From positions 1-64,000 of the forward strand of contig JBDTRG010000185.1 in NCBI GenBank assembly GCA_039931775.1: DNA of 64,000 nt, read 5' to 3'. Of the stretch, positions 34,461 through 43,492 are shown piece by piece; within the stretch, counting starts at the first letter, position 1, and each line of letters starts with the position of its first letter. The translations under genes were made by a program, and so were the position numbers. A model generated the notes under the pieces. That model was not told the DNA's origin. It saw only the letters and a program-made list of their open reading frames with translations, and searched no databases. This DNA is from CAIWHR01 sp039931775. Its GTDB lineage: Bacteria; Pseudomonadota; Gammaproteobacteria; Burkholderiales; Casimicrobiaceae.

Positions 34461-35795
34461 TCAGTGAAGCTTGACGCGCGGCTCCAGTCGATGCCGGACG
34501 ATCCGCGACAGCGTATCGAGCGCCACGCGCAGATAGCCGTGGATCGAGACCTGGTGCAGCTTGTACAGCGACACGTACATCCAGCGCGCGATCAGGCCCT
34601 GCACGAGCAGACTGCCGCCGAGGAGGCGCCCCATCAGCGAGCCGACCGCCGACAGCTCCCCCAGCGAGACGAGTGACCCGAAATCCTGGAACTTGAATCG
34701 CGGCAACGGGCGGCCGCGAAGGCGCGCCCCGATGCTCTTGACCAGCATCGACGCCTGCTGGTGCGCGACCTGCGCGCGCGGCGGCAGAATGGCGCCTTCG
34801 CGGCCCGACTCGGGCCAGGGACATGCCGCGCAGTCGCCCAGCGCGAAGATGTCGGGATCCCGGGTCGTCACGAGCGTTGTGTCCACCACCAGCTGGTGCG
34901 CGCGATTGACTTCGAGACCGTCGAGGTCCGCGAGCCACGCGGGCGCCTGGATGCCCGCGGCCCATACGACGAGATCGGCGTGGTGCACCGCCCCGCTCGC
35001 CGTATGCACGCCGTCGTCGGCGACCTCGGTGACGCGTTCGCCGGTGCGCACCGTGACCCCGAGCTTGGCGAGGAGGTCGGTCGCCGCCGCGGCGATCGCG
35101 TCGGAGAGCGGCGGCAACACCCGCGACGCCGCTTCGATCAGCGTCAGCCGGATGTCGCGCTCCGGGTCGAGGTTCTCGAGGCCGTAGCTTGCATGCGCCT
35201 TCGTGCAATGGCGAATCTCGGCGGCGAGCTCGACGCCGGTGGCGCCTGCGCCGATGATCACGATGTCGACAGCACCCGAACCGCCGTGGCGCGCGCGCTC
35301 GTCGGCGCGCACGCACGCCGCCAGAAGCCGGCGGTGGAACCGCTCCGCGTCGTAAGCCGTGTCGAGCGAGATCGCGCGTTCGGCGACCCCCTTCGTCCCG
35401 TAGTCGTTGCTTACGCTGCCGACGCAGAACACCAGCGTGTCGTACGGTATCGTTCGCTCGGGCAGGATCTCCGCGCCCTCCTCGTCCTGCACGCGACCGA
35501 GCTTCAGCTCGCGCCGTTCCCGGTCGAGCCCGATGACGGCGCCCTGTCGAAACCGGAACTGGTGCCAGTACGCCATCAGCACATAGTCGACGTCGTGGAC
35601 GTCGGCGTCCATGCGGCCCGCGGCGATCTCGTGCAGCAGCGGCTTCCACAGGTGCGACGCGAAGTGATCGACGAGCGTCACCGTCGCGCGCCCGCGACGG
35701 CCGAGTTTGTCGCCGAGTTGCGTGGCGAGCGGAAGGCCTGCGGCGCCGCCGCCCACGATGACGACCCGATGGGATTCCGGTGCTGAAAAGGCCAT
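34461..35795 (-). CDS. ndh: Type II NADH dehydrogenase (NDH-2)
   Basis: This 444-aa flavoprotein oxidises NADH and reduces quinone without pumping protons. It has an N-terminal FAD-binding Rossmann motif (VVIVGGGAAGLPLA), the family segment WKPLLHEIAAG, a second dinucleotide fold for NADH (IVIIGAGATGVELAAEI) and the C-terminal FAD motif (IFALGDCAACP). The quinone-side motif AQVAHQQASML is followed by an amphipathic membrane-binding C-terminus. It is convergent with the prolyl oligopeptidase and lies 27 bp downstream of the gamma-glutamyltransferase gene, on the same strand. Confidence 0.93.
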   Translation of the reverse strand: MAFSAPESHRVVIVGGGAAGLPLATQLGDKLGRRGRATVTLVDHFASHLWKPLLHEIAAGRMDADVHDVDYVLMAYWHQFRFRQGAVIGLDRERRELKLGRVQDEEGAEILPERTIPYDTLVFCVGSVSNDYGTKGVAERAISLDTAYDAERFHRRLLAACVRADERARHGGSGAVDIVIIGAGATGVELAAEIRHCTKAHASYGLENLDPERDIRLTLIEAASRVLPPLSDAIAAAATDLLAKLGVTVRTGERVTEVADDGVHTASGAVHHADLVVWAAGIQAPAWLADLDGLEVNRAHQLVVDTTLVTTRDPDIFALGDCAACPWPESGREGAILPPRAQVAHQQASMLVKSIGARLRGRPLPRFKFQDFGSLVSLGELSAVGSLMGRLLGGSLLVQGLIARWMYVSLYKLHQVSIHGYLRVALDTLSRIVRHRLEPRVKLH

Positions 35796-35822
35796 GGGGT
35801 TGCTCCGCCGTCCGCTTGCGCT

Positions 35823-37580
35823 TCAGTCGCCCCGGACCGTGCCTTCGCGCCGCGGATCCGAGCCTCCGACCCAGCCGCCCTTGGTGCGCACGATCGCGTT
35901 GAGCCCGCTCGTCTGGTCGATCACCCGAGTCTCGTGACCCAGCGCTCGTAGCTTCGGTTCGAGCAGGGCCGCGCTCGTTTCCCGCTCGAGTTCGGTCGGC
36001 CCGTTGCGGCTTCCGATATTCGGAAGCGCGACGGCCGCCTGCGGATCGAGCCCGAAGTCGAGCACGCCCACGAGCGTCTTGGCGACGTAGTTGATGATCG
36101 AGCTGGCACCGGGCGATCCGGTCACCATGAAGACACGGCCGGACCGGTCATAGACGATCGTCGGTGCCATCGACGAGCGCGGCCGCTTGCCGGCCTCTAC
36201 CCGATTCGCCACCGGCTTGCCATCCCTTGTCGGCATGAACGAAAAATCCGTGAGCTGGTTGTTGAGCAGAAAGCCGCCTTCGGTCATCAATCGGCTGCCG
36301 AATGCATATTCGATCGTCGACGTCATCGCGACCGCGTTGCCGTCGGCATCGACGATCGACAGGTGCGTGGTCGACGGAAGGTCCAGCGCCGTGTCCCTAC
36401 CATACGCGACTTTTCTCGATGTTGAGCGATCGGGCGGAACACCGGGTTCGGCTTGACCCATGCTGCGATCGGTCCGGATGAGACGCGAGCGCTCGGCGAG
36501 ATAGCCGGGATCGATGAGACCCGTCGGCGGCGTATAAAAGTCCGGGTCGGCCATGTAGACGCTTCGATCGGCGAACGCGAGCCGTCCGGCCTCGCTGATG
36601 AAATGGGCGCTCCAGAGCGTCGTCGGCCCCATCGCTGCGAGGTCATACGGCTCCAGAATTCCCAGCATCTGCAGCACCGTGAGACCGCCCGACGATGGCA
36701 ACGGCATGCCGCAGACCCGGTACGTTCGATAGCCGGCGCACACCGGTTCTCGCACCTTGATCCGGTAGCCCGCGAGATCCGCGAGCGTCATGTCGCCCGG
36801 GTTTTTCGAGGCCGTATTGACGGTGGCGACGATATCTCGCGCGATCTCGCCCTGGTAGAACGCGTTCGCGCCGCCGGCTGCGAGCCGGCGAAGCGTTGCA
36901 GCATAGGCAGGGGATTTTACCGATCGGCCCGTCGGATACGGATTGCCGAGAAAATCGAAGAACGCTTCGCGCGCGCGAGGCTGATCGAGGAAACGCTGGC
37001 TCGACAAAAGCGCGTGCAGTCGATGCGACACCGGGAAGCCATTGTCGGCGAGATCGATCGCCGTCGCGAAGAGCTTTGCCCACGGCAACTTGCCGTGCCG
37101 CCGGTGGGTTTCGGCGAGCAACGCGACCACGCCAGGAACGCCGACCGATTTCCCGCCGACCACGGCATCGAAAAATCCGACCGGCCGGCCTTCGGCGTCC
37201 AGAAAACGGTCGGGCCTCGCCGCGGCCGGCGCGGTTTCGCGGCCGTCGTAGGCGATGAGCTTGTTGCGCCTCGCATCGTGGACCAGCATGAACGCGCCGC
37301 CGCCCAGGCCCGACGATTGCGGCTCGACGAGCCCGAGCACGAGTTGCACCGCGATCGCGGCGTCGACAGCGCTGCCTCCCTGCCGCAGGATCGCGTAACC
37401 CGCGTCGACGGCCAATGGATTCGCGGCCGCGACCATGAAGTGCCGGCTCGCGACCGGCACTTTCTCGGTCCAGCCGGATGCTCCTTCAGGCGCCGGATCC
37501 TGCGCGCTCGCGGCGAATGTTCCCGCGAGCAAAACGGCCGCAAGCACGCAATTGCGGCGAATGGGATGGGCAGGAGTCAT
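35823..37580 (-). CDS. ggt: Gamma-glutamyltransferase
   Basis: This 585-aa periplasmic enzyme cleaves the gamma-glutamyl bond of glutathione. It starts at ATG 37580; the open frame extends 15 codons upstream without family similarity. It has a signal peptide (ending ASAQ), the N-terminal signature GGSAVDAAIAVQLVLGLVEP, GGGAFML and YDGRETAP. The autocleavage/catalytic threonine is Thr404 in PSTTHLSIVD, and the small-subunit motifs GSRLMTEGGFLLNNQLTDFS, PRSSMAPTIV and GSPGASSIIN are present. All key positions are intact. A small exported protein gene lies 58 bp upstream on the same strand. Confidence 0.95.
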   Translation of the reverse strand: MTPAHPIRRNCVLAAVLLAGTFAASAQDPAPEGASGWTEKVPVASRHFMVAAANPLAVDAGYAILRQGGSAVDAAIAVQLVLGLVEPQSSGLGGGAFMLVHDARRNKLIAYDGRETAPAAARPDRFLDAEGRPVGFFDAVVGGKSVGVPGVVALLAETHRRHGKLPWAKLFATAIDLADNGFPVSHRLHALLSSQRFLDQPRAREAFFDFLGNPYPTGRSVKSPAYAATLRRLAAGGANAFYQGEIARDIVATVNTASKNPGDMTLADLAGYRIKVREPVCAGYRTYRVCGMPLPSSGGLTVLQMLGILEPYDLAAMGPTTLWSAHFISEAGRLAFADRSVYMADPDFYTPPTGLIDPGYLAERSRLIRTDRSMGQAEPGVPPDRSTSRKVAYGRDTALDLPSTTHLSIVDADGNAVAMTSTIEYAFGSRLMTEGGFLLNNQLTDFSFMPTRDGKPVANRVEAGKRPRSSMAPTIVYDRSGRVFMVTGSPGASSIINYVAKTLVGVLDFGLDPQAAVALPNIGSRNGPTELERETSAALLEPKLRALGHETRVIDQTSGLNAIVRTKGGWVGGSDPRREGTVRGD

Positions 37581-37638
37581 CGCGGCACCGGTGCCGTCGT
37601 CCGGACACGCTCGGCGTCGGCCCAAAAGGCCGGTTTCG

Positions 37639-38169
37639 CTACTTCGGCAGGGAACCCTTCGCTCGGTCCCATTGCCTCTTGAAAAGCTCCATCACATCCG
37701 CGAGATGCTTGGGATCCTGGGAGCTGCTGGGCGGATGCTTGGGATCGGCGAGGGAAGTCGCCCCGACCAAGCTGACGCCGTTCGCTTCGCACCCCACGGT
37801 GGAGCCGGTTCCATTTTTCACACCCGCGTCCATCGACTCGAGGTAGACGCTGCACTTCGTGACCTTTCCCTTCGTGGCCCACGTATACGCCACGTCGTCG
37901 TCCTGCTTGTAAGCCGGTCCGAAGGCCTTCATCGCCGCGAACAATCGCTGCAGCGCGGCCGCGTTGTAGTCGGGATTGTCCGGCCAGATCTTCGTCTCCA
38001 GCATCAACTCGTTCTTGCTCGAATCCCGCATGAATACGGTGACGCCAATGGAGGCGTCCCGGGCCGTCGGAATCCTTCCGGCCGTCGCGGGCTTCTTCAT
38101 CTGCGCGCCGATCCCAGTAACACCGAATACGAGCGGAAGCACCAGCAGCATCGATATCGAACGTTTCAT
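37639..38169 (-). CDS. Small exported protein of unknown function
   Basis: This 176-aa secreted protein has a signal peptide (MLLVLPLVFGVTGIGAQ). The mature part is alpha/beta, with two Cys (TKCSVY, VGCEANG) that may form a disulfide, and a Lys-rich C-terminus. No family is recognised. ATG 38169 is supported by GGGAGG 5 nt upstream. It lies just before ggt and may share its transcript. Confidence 0.75.
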   Translation of the reverse strand: MKRSISMLLVLPLVFGVTGIGAQMKKPATAGRIPTARDASIGVTVFMRDSSKNELMLETKIWPDNPDYNAAALQRLFAAMKAFGPAYKQDDDVAYTWATKGKVTKCSVYLESMDAGVKNGTGSTVGCEANGVSLVGATSLADPKHPPSSSQDPKHLADVMELFKRQWDRAKGSLPK

Positions 38170-38368
38170 TGAATCCTCCCATGGATCGCGGCGGTCCTGC
38201 GCCCACAAGTCTATCTCGCGGGGGCCGGCGCGTCAGCAGGCTCGATGCGTATAGAATTCTTCGATGGCCTCGAGAGCGAAGCGGGCGCGATCCCGTGCAC
38301 TTCCCGTCCGGGCGCGAACGGAAAAATCCGTACGTGGAGCCAACCCGACCGCCCGCCGCCCTCGCTAA

Positions 38369-39733
38369 GTGCAAAACAGCCGCGCCGCCGACGTTGTCGA
38401 ATTTCGCCGGAGGCTCTCGTCCGATCCCGACGACCGTGTCACATGGCACAACCTGGCCGCGGCCGAAGGCGATGTCGGTCACGCGGCGGAAGCCGAGGAC
38501 GCCGCCCGCCGTGCCTTGGCGCTGGGCATCGCCGCGCCGGAAACGCGTCTCGTGCTTGCCCGGGCGTTGCTGGCCCAGCGCCGCCTGGACGAGGCCGAGC
38601 GCGTGTTCGAAGAGGCCCTCGCGCTTCGACCGGCCTATGTCGACGCTCATCGCGACCTGGCTCAGCTGCGATGGATGCGGACCGGACAGACCGAGCCCGC
38701 ACTCCGCCGGCTCGAATCCGAAATCAAGCGGACGCCCCGTGAACCCGGCCTGCATTGGGTCAAGTCGCTCGTCCTGGAATTCTCCGGCGATCCGTCCGCA
38801 GCGCTTGCCGCCGCAGAGACCGGATTGAACGAGGCCGCGGACCCAATTCCGCTGCTGCGCCAAGCGGCTCACCTGTGCACGGATTTCGGCGATCCGGCGC
38901 GCGCGTTGGCCTTCGCGCGGCGCGCCGCCAGCCTAGCCCCCGCAGGGTCAGGCGCAGAAATCATCGTTTGCGAGGCGCTGCTGGCGTGCGGCCGGCTGAA
39001 CGAGGCCGGGGAAATCGCGGCATCCCTATTCGCACGACACCCGTTCAATCAATATGTCGTCGCGACGCAGGCGATCGTCTGGCGGCTCCTCGGCGACCCC
39101 CGATACGCGATGCTCTACGACTACGATTCGCTCGTCGACGTACAACAGCTCGAGCTACCGAGCGGCTGGTCGAGCCTCGATGAATTCCTGGCCGAGCTCG
39201 CTGCGGACCTCGAAGCCCTGCATGGCTTCCACACCCACCCGTTACAACAGTCGGTGCGCGGTGGAAGTCAGCTCCCCCTCTACGCGCCCGAGCTCGCACG
39301 AAGGCCGATCGGTGCACTGTTCCGTGGCATCGAAGCCGCTGTAGCGCGTTACTTGACGAACGTCGGTCCGGGAGGCGATCCGGTTCGCTCCCGGAATGTC
39401 GGCCGGTTTGCCATTTCGACGGCCTGGAGCATCCGCCTCGTCTCCGGCGGTCACCACGTCGATCATGTTCATCCGAACGGGTGGCTGTCGTCGGCTTGCT
39501 ATGTCGCGCTGCCGCGCGCCATCGGCAAGGGAGGAACGCATCCGGGTCGCGAAGGGTGGCTGCGCTTCGGCCGCCCGTGCTTTCGAACGGATCCGCGGCT
39601 TACCGCCGACCATTTCGTCAAGCCGGAAGCCGGGTCGCTGGTGCTGTTCCCGGCCTACATGTGGCATGGCGTCGAGCCGTTCGAGTCGGAAGAACCACGG
39701 CTCGCCGTGGCCTTCGACGTGGTGCCGGGCTAG
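38369..39733 (+). CDS. TPR protein with C-terminal putative 2-oxoglutarate/Fe(II) oxygenase domain
   Basis: This 454-aa protein has tetratricopeptide repeats over the first about 230 residues (AAEAEDAARRALALGI, LDEAERVFEEALALRPAYVDAHRDLAQL). The C-terminal about 200 residues match the putative 2OG-Fe(II) oxygenase group often fused to TPRs: HHVDHVHPNGWLSSACYVALP holds the first metal His region, and LVLFPAYMWHGVEPFESEEPRLAVAFDV holds the distal His and the 2OG-binding Arg. The start is GTG at 38369. It would hydroxylate an unknown substrate, perhaps a protein recruited by the TPRs. It is convergent with a second oxygenase gene. Confidence 0.83.
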   Translation: MQNSRAADVVEFRRRLSSDPDDRVTWHNLAAAEGDVGHAAEAEDAARRALALGIAAPETRLVLARALLAQRRLDEAERVFEEALALRPAYVDAHRDLAQLRWMRTGQTEPALRRLESEIKRTPREPGLHWVKSLVLEFSGDPSAALAAAETGLNEAADPIPLLRQAAHLCTDFGDPARALAFARRAASLAPAGSGAEIIVCEALLACGRLNEAGEIAASLFARHPFNQYVVATQAIVWRLLGDPRYAMLYDYDSLVDVQQLELPSGWSSLDEFLAELAADLEALHGFHTHPLQQSVRGGSQLPLYAPELARRPIGALFRGIEAAVARYLTNVGPGGDPVRSRNVGRFAISTAWSIRLVSGGHHVDHVHPNGWLSSACYVALPRAIGKGGTHPGREGWLRFGRPCFRTDPRLTADHFVKPEAGSLVLFPAYMWHGVEPFESEEPRLAVAFDVVPG

Positions 39734-39788
39734 CGACGGCCGACTTCCTGGTGCCGTCGAGGCAATTCCGTGCGGCGCTTCTGCGCGG

Positions 39789-40808
39789 TCACGATGCCGC
39801 GAACGGCCGGTCGTGGATCCACTGCGAGAGGATGAACTTCTCCCCACGGGTCACGACCCTCGCGCCATGCAGTGCCTGGGCGTCGGGCTTCCCCTCGCGC
39901 ATGCTGGCGAAGAATATGCCGTCGCCTGCCTTGCCCTTGTACGTATAGCCGACCTTGACGAATTCCAGGTCGCCGCCGTCGTAGTCGTCATTGAGATACA
40001 TCAGGAACGTCGCCAGCCGGTCGCCCCGATACGTCCCTTCGCTACCATACGGATGTTCCCCGTCGTACAGCGAATCGTAATGCGGTTTGATGTCCTGTCC
40101 CGTCGCGTAGTGAAAGATCTGCGGTGGTTCCATCTGCTCGACGCCGCATGCGGTCGCCAGGCTGATGCGAATGCGCAGCAGCAACAGGACGAGGCCGCCT
40201 TCCACGACGGTGAAGGCGAAATCGCTGCAGGTCCGCGTCGCCAGGAAGACGGCCTTCTTGCCGGTGAACATCATCGATGGGGTGAACTTGTCGCGTCCGC
40301 GGCTGACGAGCCACGCGCACAAGTCGCGCGACGCAAAATTCTCCGCGGTGTAGATCTTCGGCCAGTCGCACACCTGCTTCGATGGTTCCGGAACGATCCA
40401 CTTCTCGAGATCGATGCTGGCGCGCAGTCGTTGCCAGACATCGGGCGCCGCGAGGCCCTTCCTGACCTGATCGGCCAGCGCCTGATCGCCCGCCAGGATC
40501 AGGAGCTGCCCGCGCGCATCGTCGGCGCCGCCTTCGGCCGCGCGACGAAGCAGGTCCAGCGCTTCCGGCCAGCTCTGCGATGTCCAGGCACCCGCGCCCC
40601 TCAAGGTCGCCATCACGGACAGGGCCTGCACGTCGCCGCGCTCGACCGCTGAGGCGATCAGCGCGGTCCCCTCGATCGGCTCGAACGGTGCGCCGCGCCC
40701 GGTGAGTAGGGCCGTGCCGAGCGCGGTGGTCGCGGCCACGTCGCCGGCCTTGGCCGCGCGGCGCAGGTCGTCCATGCCCTCGTACTCGATTTCAGTGGCG
40801 CTCGTCAT
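39789..40808 (-). CDS. Sel1-repeat protein with prolyl 4-hydroxylase-like 2OG/Fe(II) oxygenase domain
   Basis: This 339-aa protein from ATG 40808 begins with Sel1/TPR-like helical repeats (DDLRRAAKAGDVAATTALGTALL, ALDLLRRAAEGGADDARGQL). The C-terminal domain has the oxygenase pattern: HYD metal pair in GQDIKPHYDSLYD, a double-stranded beta helix segment (TFLMYLNDDYDGGDLEF), and the distal His and basic 2OG ligand in ALHGARVVTRGEKFILSQW. It resembles bacterial prolyl-4-hydroxylase-like proteins; the substrate is unknown. Its stop is 55 bp from that of the other oxygenase. Confidence 0.87.
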   Translation of the reverse strand: MTSATEIEYEGMDDLRRAAKAGDVAATTALGTALLTGRGAPFEPIEGTALIASAVERGDVQALSVMATLRGAGAWTSQSWPEALDLLRRAAEGGADDARGQLLILAGDQALADQVRKGLAAPDVWQRLRASIDLEKWIVPEPSKQVCDWPKIYTAENFASRDLCAWLVSRGRDKFTPSMMFTGKKAVFLATRTCSDFAFTVVEGGLVLLLLRIRISLATACGVEQMEPPQIFHYATGQDIKPHYDSLYDGEHPYGSEGTYRGDRLATFLMYLNDDYDGGDLEFVKVGYTYKGKAGDGIFFASMREGKPDAQALHGARVVTRGEKFILSQWIHDRPFAAS

Positions 40809-40925
40809 GCGGCGAAATCTTATAGAAACCGGTCGCGGTCGTCGATGCCGAGGCGAAACCCCATCGTGGCGCCGTTTCGGCGCCACGACCTCACGATTTC
40901 GACCACCCGGTCAGAACAACCCGGA

Positions 40926-43241
40926 TCACTTCTTCGGGGTGTCGGTCGCAGCTGCGTCCTTGACCGGCGCCATCGCGGGCGCCATCGCGGGCGCCGTCGC
41001 CGGCGCGGCGGCTGGCGCGGTTGCAGAAGCAGCCGCCGGCGTGGCCGATGGCGTGGCGGTAGCCGGCGCCATCGCGGGGGTGGCCGCTGGCGTGGTTGTA
41101 GCGGGCGCCATCGCGGGGGCGGCAACCGCCGCCGGGGCCGTCATCTTGGTCGGCATGGAGGTCGCAGCCTTCTCGGCATAGATACCGCCCAACAGCGGCA
41201 CGATCATCAGCGCGACGATATTGATGATCTTGATCAACGGATTGACCGCGGGTCCCGCGGTGTCCTTGTACGGATCGCCGACGGTGTCGCCGGTCACCGC
41301 CGCCTTGTGCGCGTCGGAGCCCTTGCCGCCGTGATGGCCGTCCTCGATGTACTTCTTCGCGTTGTCCCACGCGCCACCGCCGGTGGTCATCGAGATCGCG
41401 ACGAACAGGCCGGTGATGATCGTTCCCATCAACAGGCCGCCCAGCGCCTGCGGACCGAGGGCCAGGCCCACGACGACCGGCACCAGCACCGGCAGCAGCG
41501 ATGGGATGATCATCTCCTTGATCGCGGCCTTCGTCAGCATGTCGACGGCGACGCCGTACTCGGGCTTCGCCGTGCCTTCCATGATGCCCTTGATCTCCTT
41601 GAACTGCCGCCTCACCTCGACCACGACCGCGCCGGCCGCGCGTCCGACAGCTTCCATCGCCATCGCGCCGAAGAGATAGGGGATCATCCCGCCGATGAAC
41701 AGACCGACAATCACTTTGTAATTCGACAGGTCGAACGAGGCGACGATGCCCTCCGATTCGAGCGCATGCGTGTAGTCGGCGAACAGCACCAGCGCGGCGA
41801 GCCCCGCCGAGCCGATCGCATAGCCCTTGGTCACCGCCTTGGTCGTGTTGCCGACGGCGTCGAGCGGATCGGTGATGGCGCGCACCGAATCCGGCAGCTT
41901 CGCCATTTCGGCGATGCCACCCGCGTTGTCGGTGATCGGACCGTAGGCGTCGAGCGCGACGATGATTCCCGCCATCGACAGCATCGACGTCGCGGCGATC
42001 GCGATGCCATACAGGCCGGCGAGCACAAACGACGCCCAGATCGCGATGCACACGGCGATCACCGGCAATGTGGTCGACTTCATCGACACGCCGATGCCGG
42101 CGATGATATTGGTCGCGTGGCCGGTGGTCGACGCCTGCGCGACGTGGCGCACGGGGCCGTATTCGGTGGCCGTGTAATACTCGGTGATGACGACCATCGC
42201 CGCCGTCAGCGCGAGGCCGATGAGACCGGCGCCCCACAGATTGAGCACGGTGAGCTTCGGGTCGATCGCCGCCATGCCGCCCATCATCCGGTCGGTGATG
42301 AACCAGAAGCCGATTGCCGAGATCACGCCGGCGACGATCAGCCCGCGATACAGCGCGTTCATGATCTTGCCGCCTTCCCTCGCCTTGACGAAATAGCAGC
42401 CGGCGATCGACGCGAGGATCGAGAATCCGCCGAGGACCAGCGGATACGTGACGGCCGATTCGGCGGCCGCCGGCAGCAGCAGTGCGCCCAGCAGCATGGT
42501 CGCGACGATCGTCACCGCGTAGGTCTCGAACAGGTCGGCGGCCATGCCGGCGCAATCGCCGACGTTGTCGCCCACGTTGTCGGCGATCACCGCCGGATTG
42601 CGCGGGTCGTCTTCGGGAATCCCCGCCTCCACCTTGCCGACGAGGTCGGCGCCGACGTCGGCGCCCTTCGTGAAGATGCCTCCGCCCAGCCGCGCGAAGA
42701 TCGAGATCAGCGAGCCGCCGAACGCGAGGCCGACGAGCGGCTGGATCGCGTGGTGCAGCCCCTCCTTCATCAGGTTCGGCGCGCCGTGCGCCGAGCCCAG
42801 CAGGAACCAGTAGAACCCGGCGACGCCGAGGAGGCCGAGCCCGACGACCAGCATCCCGGTGATCGCACCGCCGCGGAACGCCACGGCGAGCGCCTCGTTC
42901 AATCCGGTGCGCGCGGCCTCGGCGGTGCGCACGTTCGAGCGCACCGAGACATTCATCCCGATATAGCCGGCAAGGCCCGACAGGATCGCGCCGACGGCAA
43001 AGCCGCCGGCGGTTGCCCCGCCTAGCGCCCACCAGATGACGACGAACAGAAGCGCCCCGACGATGCCGATCGTCAGATATTGGCGGTTGAGGTAGGCCTG
43101 CGCGCCGGCCTGGATGGCGGCGGCGATTTCGCGCATCCGGTCGTTGCCGGCCGGCTTGGCCATGATCCAGCTGATGGAAACGATCCCGTAGACGATCGCG
43201 GCTACCGCGCAGATGAGCGCGAAGATGACCCCGTTGGACAT
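40926..43241 (-). CDS. hppA: K+-independent membrane H+-translocating pyrophosphatase
   Basis: This 771-aa integral membrane enzyme hydrolyses PPi and pumps protons. It has about 16 membrane helices, the substrate-binding motif GADVGADLVGKVEAGIPEDDPRNPAVIADNVGDNVGD and the conserved ADNAGG-type site (PITDNAGGIAEM). The residue that sets cation dependence is Lys (GNTTKAVTKGYAIGSAG), which marks the K+-independent subfamily. The last about 75 residues are an Ala/Pro/Met/Thr-rich tail, unusual for the family. Start ATG 43241 follows AGGGAG. It lies 3' of pfp on the same strand, separated by about 250 bp. Confidence 0.96.
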   Translation of the reverse strand: MSNGVIFALICAVAAIVYGIVSISWIMAKPAGNDRMREIAAAIQAGAQAYLNRQYLTIGIVGALLFVVIWWALGGATAGGFAVGAILSGLAGYIGMNVSVRSNVRTAEAARTGLNEALAVAFRGGAITGMLVVGLGLLGVAGFYWFLLGSAHGAPNLMKEGLHHAIQPLVGLAFGGSLISIFARLGGGIFTKGADVGADLVGKVEAGIPEDDPRNPAVIADNVGDNVGDCAGMAADLFETYAVTIVATMLLGALLLPAAAESAVTYPLVLGGFSILASIAGCYFVKAREGGKIMNALYRGLIVAGVISAIGFWFITDRMMGGMAAIDPKLTVLNLWGAGLIGLALTAAMVVITEYYTATEYGPVRHVAQASTTGHATNIIAGIGVSMKSTTLPVIAVCIAIWASFVLAGLYGIAIAATSMLSMAGIIVALDAYGPITDNAGGIAEMAKLPDSVRAITDPLDAVGNTTKAVTKGYAIGSAGLAALVLFADYTHALESEGIVASFDLSNYKVIVGLFIGGMIPYLFGAMAMEAVGRAAGAVVVEVRRQFKEIKGIMEGTAKPEYGVAVDMLTKAAIKEMIIPSLLPVLVPVVVGLALGPQALGGLLMGTIITGLFVAISMTTGGGAWDNAKKYIEDGHHGGKGSDAHKAAVTGDTVGDPYKDTAGPAVNPLIKIINIVALMIVPLLGGIYAEKAATSMPTKMTAPAAVAAPAMAPATTTPAATPAMAPATATPSATPAAASATAPAAAPATAPAMAPAMAPVKDAAATDTPKK
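40950..41150. repeat. Low-complexity repeat encoding the Ala/Pro-rich tail of hppA
   Basis: Imperfect tandem units built around GCGCCATCGCGGG and variants encode MAPA, ATPA and similar motifs. The region looks prone to slippage, and length differences between strains would be expected. Confidence 0.6.
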
Positions 43242-43492
43242 GGTGACTCTCCCTAACCCATTAAAGAATGGCAACGAGCCGTAGCGGAAGCGCGGCGCGG
43301 GCCTGTGCTCGGCCCGTCAGCCGTAGCGCATTCATGAAAGCTTCCCGAATGGCGCCTTCGCGTTCCCACGGCATCGGCGCCCACCCTGCAAGCCGGGGCG
43401 CCGCCCCGAAACACGCCATTGTGCCAGCTTGGACCCTCCGAAGTCGAGCCGCCCGGCCACCGAAACGGCGGGCCGATGCGCCATCGACGCCT

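Noticed and set aside
32797..35649. 950-aa minus-strand frame across the prolyl oligopeptidase and ndh genes
   Set aside because: It spans two well-supported genes on different strands and has an Arg-rich composition without domains.
40845..43025. 726-aa plus-strand frame, and a 713-aa minus-strand frame in another phase, over hppA
   Set aside because: Both are Arg/His/Gly-rich shadows of the pyrophosphatase gene, which has all family motifs in its own frame.
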